This document shows, piece by piece, positions 22,050 to 32,029 of a stretch of 64,000 nucleotides of DNA (its first letter is position 1; each line of letters opens with the position of its first letter). Both the position numbers and the translations under genes were made by a program. The stretch is from Neoceratodus forsteri. Lineage: Eukaryota > Chordata > Ceratodontiformes > Ceratodontidae. Location: the NCBI GenBank assembly GCA_016271365.2, contig CM028129.1, positions 848,726,501 through 848,790,500 on the forward strand, given 5' to 3'. The notes under the pieces are model-generated. The model was not told the DNA's origin, did no database searches, and saw nothing but the letters and a program-made list of their open reading frames with translations.

Positions 22050-22760
22050 GTACACCCAAGGGTTTTGCGGGAACTGGCAGAGATATTGGCAGTGCCACTG
22101 ATGGACCTATTTAACACCTAGCTCAAGGAGGGGTATGATCCTCAGGACTGGAGGACATTTCATGTGGTGCCTATTTACAAGAGTGGCTCTAGAGATGAAC
22201 CTGGACACTACAGGCCATTCAGCTTAACCTCCATAGTGCGTAAGTTAATGGAGACCACCCTGAAAGAAAGGCTTGTGTCCTTTCTAGAAGAACATGATCT
22301 TCAGGATGACAGGCAGCATGGGTTTGTTAGGGGGAGGTCTTGTCAAACCAACATGGTGGACTTCTTTGACTGGGTTATGAGATCCATGGACAAAGGGCAG
22401 GCAGTGGATGTACTTTATGTTGACTTCAGCAAGGCATTTGATTCAGTGTCCCATGGCAGGCTGGTCTGCAAGCTGAGGGATCTGGGGTTCAGGGACAAAC
22501 TTCTGGGGTGGGTAAAGAGCTGGCTGATGAACAGGAACCAGAGAGAAGTGGTAGGGGGTGAGCTGTCCAAACCTAGGCCTGTGACGAGTGGTGTCCCACA
22601 GGGCTCTGTACTGGGACCTGTGTTGTTCAATGTATTTATTGGTAACATAGCAGAGGGGGTCAAGAGCAAAATCTGTCTTTTTCAGATGATACTAAGCTCT
22701 GTGGAAGGATGGACACAGAGGAGTGGAGACAGGAGCTAAGGGAGGATCTGGCAAAACTGG
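22050..22760 (+). pseudogene. CR1 ORF2 reverse transcriptase core, frameshifted
   Basis: A 191-codon open stretch (22164-22739) carries the reverse transcriptase fingers and palm: [48 protein letters not shown] (motif A) and [14 protein letters not shown] (motif B). The catalytic FADD-type motif is present only after a shift of frame, as FSDDTKLC at about 22680-22703. So a frameshift lies just before the active site and Ala is replaced by Ser. The upstream part reads as LRELAEILAVPLMDLFNT (22068-22121). Confidence 0.8.
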
Positions 22761-23018
22761 AAAAATGGACTGGCATGTGGCAGTTGGATTTTAATGCTAA
22801 AAAAGTGTAAGGTGATGCACATGGGAGCCAAACATCCAAAGGCCAGTTACTGGCTAGAGGGAGTTCAGATGACAGTATCGGAAGAGGAGAAGGGCCTGGG
22901 GGTTATGGTAAGAGGTGACATGAAACACACAGCACAGTGCCATAAAGCAGCAGCTAAAGCAAACAGAATGCTGGGTTGCATAATTAGGGGAATCACATCT
23001 GGGAAGGAGGAGGTTATT

Positions 23019-23342
23019 GGTAGCACATCAAAAGGGAGAAGAAAGAACGGTGCCTGCAATAAGGGTGAAGTAATTTTGGCTACTGTTAAAAGGGCGATGG
23101 TAAATTATGGCTACTGCACTAATGGCGATAATGGAATTTCCCCCTCCATGAGGTGCTACGACCTCGGAGTTGGTTATAATAGTAAGTGGGGGTGAGCTGT
23201 GGTGGGCAAAGCCCCCCGCATAAACACAATTGTTACTGTTAGTGCAGCAGCCGTAATTTACCGTCGCCCTTTTAACAGTAACCGAAATGACTTTGCCCAT
23301 ATAGTAGTCGCTGTTCTTTCTTAGCCCTTTTGACATGGAGCT
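23019..23342. mobile_element. 324-bp MITE with 9-bp TSD and long TIRs (MULE-like)
   Basis: A perfect 9-bp repeat GAGGTTATT flanks it (23010-23018 and 23343-23351). Removing it makes the CR1 frame continuous. The ends are inverted repeats of about 110 bp: the left has TCAAAAGGGAGAAGAAAGAA and the right, read inward, has TCAAAAGGGCTAAGAAAGAA. TGTTAAAAGGGCGAYGGTAA follows in both arms. A 9-bp duplication with long TIRs is the Mutator-like pattern. The core shares an AAGTGGGG...GCAAAGCCCCCCGCAT block with the element at 20307-20928. Confidence 0.75.
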
Positions 23343-23442
23343 GAGGTTATTAGACCACTATACAGGTCACTGATGAAACCACACCTGGAGTATTGTGTCC
23401 AGTTCTGGTGCCCCTACCTTAAGAAAGATATCAAACTGCTGG

Positions 23443-23948
23443 CCCATCGGCGCAGCGGTGGGTTTTCTGCTTGCGACGCTGGAGACCCGGGTTCGGGAAT
23501 GGACCTGGGTCATTGGAGGGCCGGCTGGGGGAGATGGATGGAGCATCCTCAGGACAGCTCTCCTTCTCCGGGGCGGAGGGGGGACGAACGTCCGGTGCAC
23601 ACAAGACTCCTGGCAGAGGCCGGGGGCTCCTACACAGCCAGCATCAGGATGTCTGAGAGGGGTGGATGTGGGATATCATTGCATGTCCCAACCCCCGAGG
23701 AAATAACGTCCTTTCGGGGACAAGAAAAATTCCAGCCATTGCCTCCATGAAGCCCTCCTCGCCACATCCAATATGCTCCCAGGCCGGCTCCCCTGACCAG
23801 AACCGATGTTTGTGACATGGGTAAGTGCCATGACCCCACCCTGGGGGGTAAGCCAGGGGGAATAAGGGGACAGCGTGGCTCATGTGGCTTCAGGGAGTGG
23901 TGGGGGCCATGGCTAGGGCTGAGTTGGGCGATAGCTGGAGAAAAAAAA
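23443..23948 (+). mobile_element. tRNA-derived SINE with 22-bp TSD
   Basis: A 22-bp target repeat (23421-23442 and 23949-23970, one mismatch) flanks a unit. It starts CCCATCGGCGCAGCGGTGGG, an A-box-like head. A B-box-like GGGTTCGGGAATGG follows about 45 bp later, and it ends in an A run. This is the anatomy of a LINE-mobilised tRNA SINE. The body is GC-rich and about 500 bp long. A related copy lies at 59802-60371. Confidence 0.8.
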
Positions 23949-24515
23949 AAGAAAGATATCAAACTACTGGAGGTGATACAGCAGAGAGCAACCAAATTGA
24001 TCCAGGGCATGGGAGACAGCACTTATGAGGAGAGACTGAGGGAGCTCAATATGTACTCTCTGGAGGACAGGAGAGAGAGAGAGAGGGGATATGACTGAGA
24101 CCTTCAAGTACCTGAAGGGCATAAATAAGACCAGCATTGAGGGTATCTTTAATCTAAGGAAAGAGGTCACAACAAGGGGTAATGGCCTGAAATTGGCAGG
24201 GGGCAGATTCAGAAGGGAAATGAGAAGGTATTTCTTCACAGAAAGGGTGGTGAAGGTGTGGAACAAGTTACCAGAGGAGGTGGTGGTGGCAAGAACAGTG
24301 ACCAGCTTTAAGAGGGATTGGGACAGGGTGAAAAAGAAGATTAGGACAACAGGGAACACAGGGAGGAGATGGGGTACAGTGAGGAGAGGGGTGGGAGTAC
24401 AACTCCAAGAGGAGTGGGGGGGGCTTCTCGGTATAAATATCTGCACACTCAAGCAGACTCGATAGACCATTATGGCCTGCATGTGCTGCCAATTTTGCAT
24501 GTTCATATGTATATA

Positions 24516-25120
24516 ACCTTCCAAAGAATGAATCTCAACCTTCCTGTACTGCCTTGCCATTTCTGCTATACCACCAAACGTAGCTATGGAGGTTGACCAA
24601 CCCATTACCCGCCAGTGAAGTCCAAAGAGCCATCCACACCCTCAATAAAGGGAGGTCTTCAGGAGGAGATGGCTTCTCAGTGGATCTTTACTAGCTGGCG
24701 AAGGAGAAAATCAGCCCTATGCTCCTTGACATGTTTCAAGCCTCCCTTCTATCAGGCACCCTTCCCCGTCCTTGTTTGAAGCAGTCATAACTGTACTCCC
24801 TAAGAAACTAAGGACACCTCTCTCCCTGGTAACTACTGACCTATCTCCCTCATTAATGATGACACAAAGGTGCTGACTAAAATTCTAGCCACCCGGCTGG
24901 AGCTGGAGGGGGTCTATCCTGGCCTTATCCATGTGGCACAAGTCAGTTTTGTGAAAGGCAGAAAGAGCTCAACCATACCCTAATACTAATGAATATCCTC
25001 CACACTGTCCACCAATCCCCATCCCCAGCAGTTGTAATCACCATCAATTCTGAGAAGACTTTTGACTCCATGGAATGAGACTACCTCCTTATCACTATGG
25101 AACATAATTGGCTTCAACTA
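24516..25120 (+). pseudogene. L1-like ORF2 resumed: reverse transcriptase N-terminal half
   Basis: Coding of the L1 ORF2 interrupted at 18838 resumes here. PITRQ-type sequence leads to VQRAIHTLNKGRSSGGDGFS (24630-24690), the L1 SPGPDG region with changes. DDTKVLTKILATRLE (24859-24903), QVSFVKGRKSS and VVITINSEKTFDSMEWDYL with stops (25025-25085) correspond to RT motifs 2 to A. In motif A the pattern is SEKTFD instead of AEKAFD. The segment stops near 25120 before the catalytic FADD motif. Confidence 0.7.
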
Positions 25121-25129
25121 TTATTTATT

Positions 25130-25580
25130 TATTTAAGTGAGTGAATGGTTCCCTATTTCTTGAGGAGTGTGTTGCCATTTGTGTTCCTGTTCCCTTCATG
25201 TTTGTCACGTACCTGCTTCTTTTTTCTGTGAGAGCGTCTGCTACTGTGTCTCCTGTTGTATATAGGTACTGGTAAAAGTCTTTCATGATCTACAGAACTT
25301 TGCCTCCCATATGTTCCAGCTGGCACAGACAAGGACTGTGCAGTTGCAGTATGCAGGCACTTTTCCTTTTTGTCCAGAGCCTATGGGCCAGGAGGCAAGC
25401 ACCCTGAGCACCAGCTTCATAGAAGGATTGCTTGAAATAGGGCAGAGAGTGCCCAGCTTTCTCTTGTAGTAACTGTTGTATTTCAGCCTGCATTTAACTC
25501 ATTGCCTCCACAGAAGCTCTCTGAAGTTGCAGCACTTGTCTCCTGTATACTGTTAACAGTGAATCCTGGGCCTTTATAAT
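25130..25580 (-). pseudogene. L1-like ORF2 linker segment, minus strand
   Basis: Reading minus from 25580, YRRQVLQLQRASVEAMS, EIQQLLQEKAGHSLPYFKQS and FYEAGAQGACLLAHRLW match the region between endonuclease and polymerase in L1-clade ORF2 (the KYYEFGNKSGRLLA-type motif). It ends in an A-rich stretch near 25125 against the plus-strand L1. It continues the minus-strand copy whose endonuclease is at 33.5-34.3 kb. Confidence 0.65.
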
Positions 25581-25589
25581 CGAAATCAA

Positions 25590-26335
25590 GCTATAATCAG
25601 CATGCCGCAAACAAATGCTAATAGCACAAAAATCATAAGTGCTAGACACAAAGTATGAGTGGTAAACTTGTTCAGCACAAAATTAACTTTCCAACGGTGG
25701 TATGCAAGTAATAATAAGTTATTTAGTTGTTTTTTTTTCTATGCTGATCGAAACAGCAAAAAAATATTTTGTCCACTAAAAAATGCACCATAAGCATTTT
25801 TTTGTTGGGACATATGTAACTTATCAACACCAAATTAAGCATCCAGACTTTAGATGTAGTTTTTATAATTTGTTTGTAAAAAAAACAGCTATTTCTGTAG
25901 TATTAAACATAATTTTTCCCCATTTTAGTCAAGGTGTGTTGGTGAGGTTTGAAGGACGAATCTGAACCATACACACCATACCATAAACAAATGCATACAA
26001 CTCATAAAGTATGCATGATACACTCAACGTATCAGCGGCAAACTTGTTCCACACAAAATGACCTTTCTAATGGTGCTATGCAATCAAATGTGCTCAGTTC
26101 GGTTTTTGCTTTATACTGGTTGAGATAACCAGAATGTGTGTTTTCTTTAGAGTGCTTAAGTGGTTCTTGATGGAGAAAATGTCTGCCATACACACCACGT
26201 CATAAACAAATGTGAATAACTCCTAAAGTGAACATGATACACACAAAGTGTCAGCGGCAAAGTTGTTCAGCACAACATTATTTTTCTAATGGTGCTATGC
26301 AGTCAGTTCTAATCAATTCTGTCTGGCAAGTAATA
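25590..26335. repeat. Three diverged tandem units interrupting the minus-strand L1
   Basis: Units beginning near 25605, 25986 and 26207 share ACAAATG, a CATGATACAC-like block, GCGGCAAACTTGTTC, CACAAAAT and TCTAATGGTGCTATGCA. Spacing is 381 and 221 bp. L1 coding is recognisable on both sides (25580 and about 26400), so this block was inserted into, or replaced part of, the L1. Its exact ends are not clear. Confidence 0.6.
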
Positions 26336-26399
26336 TTAAAACTTGAGTGACATCTCTAGATGTTACTAGGACACACAGGAAGTCTGTAGGTGACTTCTG

Positions 26400-26672
26400 T
26401 AGTTGTTCTAGGACACACTGCAGTCGTATTCTAGGAGGCAATGAGTTGAGCAATCTAAGCTGAAATGGTGGGTTCTCTTTGAATGCTGAGCTTTTGCAGT
26501 GTGGCTAAGGTATCCACAAGGGCAACCATTCGGGTGGCAGATTGTCACTTTTTCTGTGCTGAGTAGGCAATAATTGCTCCTCTTACCACCACTTTAACTG
26601 ACCCATAGCATGGGGTCTCCCACCTCCTCGATATCAGTATCTCATATGGTTTGCTATATTTTTTCAGCAATG
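26400..26672 (-). pseudogene. L1-like ORF2 segment after the endonuclease, minus strand
   Basis: From 26672 downward the minus strand reads WVSLKVVVRGAIIAYSAQKK, matching the LWETLKAVLRGKIIAYSA-type motif that follows the endonuclease in L1 ORF2, then a helix TLATLQKLSIQ. It joins in sense with the endonuclease fragment at 33523, on the other side of the LTR element. Confidence 0.7.
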
Positions 26673-28125
26673 TGTTACCAGGGTTCGGGTGGAGTGTTAT
26701 TAGTTATTAGTACCCGGTGCCTCCATTTTTGTTACCCACTACCTGGCTAGCCTGGGTTCGGGGAGAAAACAATTAAATGAACAGGTGCCAAGTAATTCTA
26801 GACAGGCTTAATAACTGATGCTCAGCTACGGTGGGATTCTAAAAGTGGGGCTTTTATTCACTTCAACACAAGAATACAAACAAGATGGACCCCCAGGGCT
26901 ACACTACCTGGATATGCAGATCTACAGAGGTCAGAACACATTTTCTTCATCACACAACAGCCCTCAGGTTCTGAACACATCTGGGCTCCCACGCCCGAAC
27001 TGGTACTCTCACTCTTGGATTCCATGGCATGCCACCTCGGCCAGCACTAGTACACTTTGCTATATGTCATGAACTTTTGGTAGTGACTCCCTCAACCACC
27101 CATGAGCGCTTCTAGCTCTAAAGGGAAAAAGCACATCCTTAATCCCATATCAGGGTACTTTCTGCGGACACTGGTCAAGTGCCTGGGAGAAAGCAGTAGG
27201 TGCCCAAAGTGAATCTGTAGAGGTAAATCTGGTTACTCCAGATGGGGGAGTCTCCTACCTCTTGTTCCCAAATCCATACCAGACCATTAATTTGGAGTCA
27301 ACACCTTTTCTTGAACTCTCTGTTTGTAGTTGCTATCTCAAAATGTATATCACATTTAACAATCTACTTTCCATGTAACTGGTGTCCTGACTTGCAACGT
27401 TCTCTAAATGGCTATGTCCATCCCTGTTGACCCCCACTGGTTAGATGCATTTCAAGCCATACACATATCTTGAAGTACTGTACTGGGCTGTCCTTTTCTG
27501 AACCCACAGAAGCAGATACTTTTACACAGCTCTCTTGGTGAAAATATGGGCTCTATGTCAGAGCAGACTCACCATGGTTCACAGGTGCCCCAGGGCTTCT
27601 CACACAGAAAATACACATCTGGTACCTCAGTACAAATTCTCTAGTCAGTCAGCTTTCCCTCTTCCAGCAGGGCTAGGGATTGCCCCTGAAATGCTGGTCT
27701 CCCCCCTGTCCCTCCAGGGATGGGGCACTGGAGCAAACCGGGGAAATTGTCTCAACCACTTCTACAGGTTTCCTCTGTGTCCTTCTCTAGGGTGAGAACA
27801 CACACCCTCTTCCTGTTGTAGCTCTATTACAGAGTTAGGCTCTGAGGGGCTGCCAACTGCAGCACACTTCCTCCTTCCACTGAGTCTCCCACCAGACTGA
27901 CTTTGAAAACCCCAACATTTTAACCTAACTCCCTGCTGCAACATTTCACTGTGGCTTATGCTGATGCGAGAATTCTAAGTGATGTCATCCCTCCAGCTCA
28001 GCTGAGACTGAGGACAGAGTGAGACAGTGTGAAACCCATTTAACTGGTGTCTCACAAGCTGCCTTTCCCTGCCTGCCACTAGATCTAAGTGGGATTCTAG
28101 TAACCCTGGGTAACAGGGGGTTACA
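26673..28125 (-). repeat. Left LTR (3' LTR of the minus-strand element)
   Basis: This is a 1453-bp direct copy of 32030-33522. On the minus strand it begins TGTAACCCCC and ends CCTGGTAACA. A polyadenylation-type AATAAA lies at 26858-26853, about 180 bp from its end, as expected for an R region. Confidence 0.85.
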
Positions 28126-28137
28126 CCCACCCTCATC
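28126..28137 (-). promoter_or_regulatory. Polypurine tract of the LTR element
   Basis: GATGAGGGTGGG reads directly into the start of the 3' LTR on the minus strand. Such tracts prime plus-strand DNA synthesis. Confidence 0.6.
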
Positions 28138-29476
28138 CAGGAAAATGACTGTCCGCAGTCATTACTTACCTGGCCCAGGCCTTCTTACCCTATGTGTTGA
28201 CTATGGGGAGGTAGCGCTACCTTCTCCCCTACCATGTGCCAGGCACAGGCAGGAAACACTAGGGGCCCAGAAGCCATCAGCTGATGCATCAGCCTCTACT
28301 TTACAATCTTTCTATGGTTACATAGTGTCCCTGATATAATTGCCCAGAGCATAGCCCTAATAGAACAGTACTATGGCCCCTACTGCAGGTCAGGACCACA
28401 GCCTGTCTATCCCCCAGCCCACTAGGGAAAACCTATCTCACCATAACCCAAATTACCCCAAAACAGAGGAACCTCTCCCCAGCCCTGGACACCTGTAACC
28501 AAACACACAAGGAGCTAATACTGTACTCTAAGTATTACTCCCACACTCCCCCACAACCATACCTGTGGAAGGAAAAGTTAAACACAGTAAACAACAACAC
28601 TGCAATTTAAACACTTTTACTTTAAAGTACATGGAAGACTTCACTGAGTCCCTCCTCCTCTTCTTGCCTTCTCTTCCATGTCTTCTTCAGAATCACCTGA
28701 AAGAGAAAAGACAAAACAACCCCTAATCTGCAAACACAGTACTACCTAACCCCTACCATCAAAACACTGGAGAATCCCCAAAAATATATTTTTTACAAAA
28801 GTAGAAAAACAGTAGAAACAGTAGAAAAAGTAGAAAAACAACAACATTATTTACAATACACATTTTTTGTGGAGGTGGAGTGCCCTAAAAGTCCCATCTA
28901 GTGACAACAGTGCCTGAAGGCAAGTCAAAAAAAGTCTCTCCTGGGCCGGAGCCCGGTGAAGCACAGTTCTGGTAGGACTGTAATCCTGAAGGGGAGAGTC
29001 TTTGAGGACAGTTCAAACAGTCTGAAGTCTGCTAGGTGTTGGGTGTGTACTGCAATGTCATTAAGATAGGAAAGTCTAGACTTACCAGTCCCTTGAAGAA
29101 CAAAATCAATACCACACCTGGATTTCCAGCTGAAGACCCTCCCTGGCAGCATTCTTCGGATACAGCTGGGCGGACATCTTCTGGAAAATGACAGGATGGC
29201 ACATCTGGAAACTGCTGGGTTAATGTCATCTAGGAGATGGAACCTCAGAACAGGACAGGAAAAACAGCTGGTCTGAAGTCATCCGAAATCCCAGGTGATG
29301 AATCAGGATACAGCTGGGCTGGTGTCCTCTCCGGACATGAAGTCATCAGGAAGGCCAGTCAATGAAATCTGGAAGGCCAGTACACTGCAAGGGTGATGAA
29401 TCTGGGGCATCTGGTTCCTGGAACACCAGTCTGGTGGAACAACATAGGTATGGCAACGGCTGGATGGCAGCTCTGG
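28138..29476 (-). other. Interior 3' region of the LTR element, no clear gene
   Basis: No domain is recognised. Short minus frames (for example 29152-28925) have no family motif. A-rich runs (28800-28850) and a tandem AGTAGAAAAA stretch are the only visible structure. Confidence 0.4.
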
Positions 29477-29932
29477 CTACCATTGCTCTGCTTTCCACTT
29501 GGTAGGCATGGGCACATTCACAGAAGGTTGCCTGCATTGTGGGAAGTAACATAATGAGTCAGATGCAAGAATTATTACCCCACCTGGGCACTCATAATTC
29601 ACATTGAAGAAGGTTTCATGCCCCCCTCCATCCAGGATCCGAACAGTGTCTATAAACAGTGTTCTGCCCACTTTCCATTGTCTGAATTTCTCTTGTAACA
29701 CTCTGTCTCGGACATACCAACTTGCACCAGGATGCACATATCTTGTTGCCTCTTCCATTATGCAGGATTTCTTGTTTCTTTCTATCTCCTCCCAGACTCT
29801 CCAAGGAAAGGTAGGAAAGGATATCTCATAGATCTCATTCACCTTCCTATAAACCAGTCTTTCCTCTTTACTGCACTTGGTCAACTTGAGACCTCTGGCC
29901 TGGCTTGGGGTGGCCTGTCCTGGTTCTGCCAG
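29477..29932 (-). CDS. Second accessory-type ORF of the LTR element
   Basis: The frame is open from 29932 (just after a stop at 29935-29933) to 29477, about 151 codons, and overlaps the end of the larger ORF in another frame. It lacks an ATG in its first half; the first is in SCIMEEATRY. Expression would therefore need splicing or frameshifting from the upstream ORF. The protein is aromatic-rich: FPTFPWRVWEEIE, HPGASWYVRDRV, FRQWKVGRTLFIDTV, ETFFNVNYECPGG and VPMPTKWKAEQW. Its place downstream of an acidic zinc-motif protein and before the 3' LTR is like the accessory genes of complex retroviruses. The FxVxYxC...PMPxxW spacing made me think of a spumavirus accessory protein. That resemblance is a pattern impression, not an alignment. 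Confidence 0.5.
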   Translation of the reverse strand: MAEPGQATPSQARGLKLTKCSKEERLVYRKVNEIYEISFPTFPWRVWEEIERNKKSCIMEEATRYVHPGASWYVRDRVLQEKFRQWKVGRTLFIDTVRILDGGGHETFFNVNYECPGGVIILASDSLCYFPQCRQPSVNVPMPTKWKAEQW

Positions 29933-30684
29933 CTACTCCTACTTAATGCAATGTAAAATGGATCTTTGACTCTTCCTTGTGGGGACAGAGCTGTGGAGTC
30001 ACCAATCTCTCCTACTTTCTGCTCCTCTGAGGCAAGAGCCCGAGGCTGTGGATCTGCACCTTCTTCATAAGGCCACATAGGTTCCCCCTCATCCTCTTCC
30101 TCACTGAGGATCTGATCCCAGGAGTAAGCAGTCGTCCTCACTCCTGAGACTATCCACTCCTCGCTGGGCATGGAGGTCGACACCTCCCATTTAAGGGTCT
30201 CCCTCATCTCATCTTCTCCTCTGAGACTTGGGCTAGACCCCTCTCTCCAAGGATCTGCTGATGCTCCCTCCGCACTGTCTCTCTGTGACCCGGACTCGAA
30301 TACATCAGTACTTTGCTCTGCCTGTAGATCTGCACCCTCTTGCTTCACACCACACTCTGCTGAGCCTCCTCCAACAGACTCTACCTGGTGCTGTGTGCTG
30401 CCAAATGCAGGTTCTTGAAGCTTTGTCCATGTGGGAGCCAAATGAATCTTGGCTGCTTTGGTTAGACCATGTCTCTCTAGGCACCCAGAACAGTGAGGAA
30501 CCATGAAGACGTCCCTTCCAGCCTTTAAACACATTATGCACACTCTTACTGGATATCCAGGAATCACCACATGAGGAGGCAAACGTCCTCCATAGTAACA
30601 TCTCTCAATATCTTTCAATCTGTTAACTTCTTCTACTATCATAGCCTGGGCATGATCCAGGTAGTGAGCTGATCCCGAAGCCAT
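29881..30684 (-). CDS. 267-aa acidic protein with Cys/His motif, LTR element ORF
   Basis: This is an intact frame with a good start context (G at -3 and +4). On the minus strand a strong splice-acceptor sequence, TTTTTGTTTTCTCTGCAG, ends two bases before the ATG. Residues 1-30 form a helix-like region (MIVEEVNRLKDIERCYY). Residues 49-68 hold Cys-x2-Cys-x11-His-Cys-x2-Cys, a plausible zinc site. Residues 100-190 are Ser/Glu-rich, and 194-215 are acidic with Trp and Tyr (SEEEDEGEPMWPYEEG). A metal-binding N-terminus with an acidic tail suits a transcriptional activator, but that is inference and I do not recognise the family. It is the longest undamaged minus-strand frame of the element, which suggests constraint or a recent origin. 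Confidence 0.6.
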   Translation of the reverse strand: MASGSAHYLDHAQAMIVEEVNRLKDIERCYYGGRLPPHVVIPGYPVRVCIMCLKAGRDVFMVPHCSGCLERHGLTKAAKIHLAPTWTKLQEPAFGSTQHQVESVGGGSAECGVKQEGADLQAEQSTDVFESGSQRDSAEGASADPWREGSSPSLRGEDEMRETLKWEVSTSMPSEEWIVSGVRTTAYSWDQILSEEEDEGEPMWPYEEGADPQPRALASEEQKVGEIGDSTALSPQGRVKDPFYIALSRSSWQNQDRPPQARPEVSS

Positions 30685-30686
30685 GA

Positions 30687-32000
30687 CTGCAGAGAAAACA
30701 AAAACTCACTGTTAACTCAAGTCACACTCTATCGGAAAAACTTTTACAAAATGGCTCCCCTGCTGCAGTGTTTACTTTACTACCCCACCTATTAATGGCA
30801 GCGACAGCACTCCTGCACATCAATGTTCTGTTTCTGACTCAAGCCACTGCGCATCTGATTTACACACTCTACTGATAAAGTTCACTCAAACTGTTTAAAC
30901 TGCACTGTCTTCTCTTAGCACATTTTTGTGTTTTTTTACTGGACTTTTTATTTGCTGTAACTCACTGTTCTTGCTTAAAAGTCACTAAAGCCACAGTATT
31001 TCATTGCACAAGATTGCCTGTATTTCTTGTTGCATCTTTCATATAACCCACAGTCTGTCACATGGCTTTGCAAATTATACTGTTGCTGAACCCACAATTA
31101 TGACACAGTTCTTCTTTGCAAAATGATCACACTGCTGCACACAGATTCAGCTGGCTTTAGTTAAAATCACGCACAGTTTGAGTTGTTTTTAGGTTGGTAC
31201 TCACTTAATCAGTAGCTGGTTATTGCAATGGAAACATTCGGTCTACAGCTGGTCTTGGAGGCCTCTGGAATGAAGCGGGCTGGCAGTCCTGCTGATTGTC
31301 CCTCTGAACACCTCGCTCTCTTCCCAGACAAATCAAAATGTGGGTTGAGCCTGATTTTAAACGGAAAAGTCCAATTTTACCACTTTTATAACGTTTTCAG
31401 TCACCTCGACTCTCCTCCTGGCAAGCCAGTTCACACACTACTCTCACTCCCTCTCGAACATTGTGCAGTCACTCTAGAGCTGGCTTGGGTGCGGGACCGA
31501 TTGCAGTCTCACCAATCACTCGATGCCAGGCAAATGAGCCTCTTTCTTCTTGTGCTCTTCTCCTCCATGGCGATTGTCGAGCAGGCAAAATTTAAACTGC
31601 AAACCATACTTTTTTTTTTCAATTGTAGCTCCTTGGCGGGAGCACTATTTCTACCATTTTCATGGCATTTCACTCAGTGACTCTCTCTGTCTATACAACA
31701 AGCACTTCCAACTTCTAGGGCACAAATCTGTCTTTGTTTCCCACAGTTTTCCACACTTTTTTGTCACACATAACTTTAGAAAGCTGGCAAACGTTATAAA
31801 TTTTGATGCAGGACAAGGGGGATACACTCTCGGACTTTACTGCTCCTCAGTAAATGGGTGGCACACAATTACAGCAGCACATGAACAGCAGCACACAGCA
31901 GGACATTTGGGTGGCAATGCTTCCACTTTTTGGGCTACCTACTGCCAGACAACCAAAACGCTAGCCCTAATCCAAGCAAATCTTTCTTGTTCTCTCCGTA
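30687..32000 (-). other. Leader of the LTR element, no ORF
   Basis: About 1.3 kb from the primer site to the first ORF has no minus-strand frame of 60 codons. A donor-like AAGTGAGTACC (GTGAGT at 31203-31198) and the acceptor at 30687 could define an intron of about 0.5 kb that would bring the ORF close to the cap. Where a complete element would carry gag, pol and env, nothing is recognisable. Confidence 0.4.
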
Positions 32001-32026
32001 GATTCAAATCCTCAGTGGTGCCTTCA
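32001..32026 (-). promoter_or_regulatory. Primer binding site, tRNA-Thr-like
   Basis: Three bases inside the 5' LTR, the minus strand reads TGAAGGCACCACTGAGGATT and on into a T-arm complement (TTTGAATC). This equals the complement of a tRNA 3' end of threonine type, with a few mismatches and one indel. It fixes the element's orientation. Confidence 0.6.
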
Positions 32027-32029
32027 ATT

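Larger units (their letters stand above)
22760..24450 (+). pseudogene. CR1 ORF2 thumb and C-terminal part, split by two insertions
   Basis: LKKCKVMHMGAKHPKASYWL, GLGVMVRGDMKHTAQCH and GCIIRGITSGKE lead into a MULE-like insertion (23019). After it the frame resumes with [19 protein letters not shown], until a SINE at 23443. Coding then continues with VIQQRATKLIQGMGD (about 23972-24015), TETFKYLKGINKTS and VVKVWNKLPEEVVVARTV (24248-24300), the typical CR1 C-terminus. Removing either insertion with one copy of its target repeat restores reading continuity, which confirms the insertion edges. Confidence 0.75.
18839..24515 (+). mobile_element. CR1-like LINE, near full length, carrying three insertions
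   Basis: This 5.7-kb unit separates two parts of a plus-strand L1 ORF2. It holds, in order, an ORF1 with an SGNH esterase domain, an endonuclease, a reverse transcriptase and a CR1-type 3' end around GACCATTATGGCCTGCATGT (24468-24487). Three later insertions sit inside it at 20307-20928, 23019-23342 and 23443-23948. The coding parts are described separately. Neither end has a clear target duplication, which is usual for CR1. Confidence 0.75.

Noticed and set aside
23964..24605. Minus-strand open frame of 213 codons
   Set aside because: Antisense to the CR1 C-terminal coding and 3' end, where sense motifs such as WNKLPEEVV are clear.
25495..26441. Exact 14-bp inverted repeat AACTCATTGCCTCC / GGAGGCAATGAGTT as terminal repeats of an element
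   Set aside because: L1 coding is readable on both sides beyond these words (to 25580 on the left) and the match stops abruptly after 14 bp, so I do not treat them as element ends.
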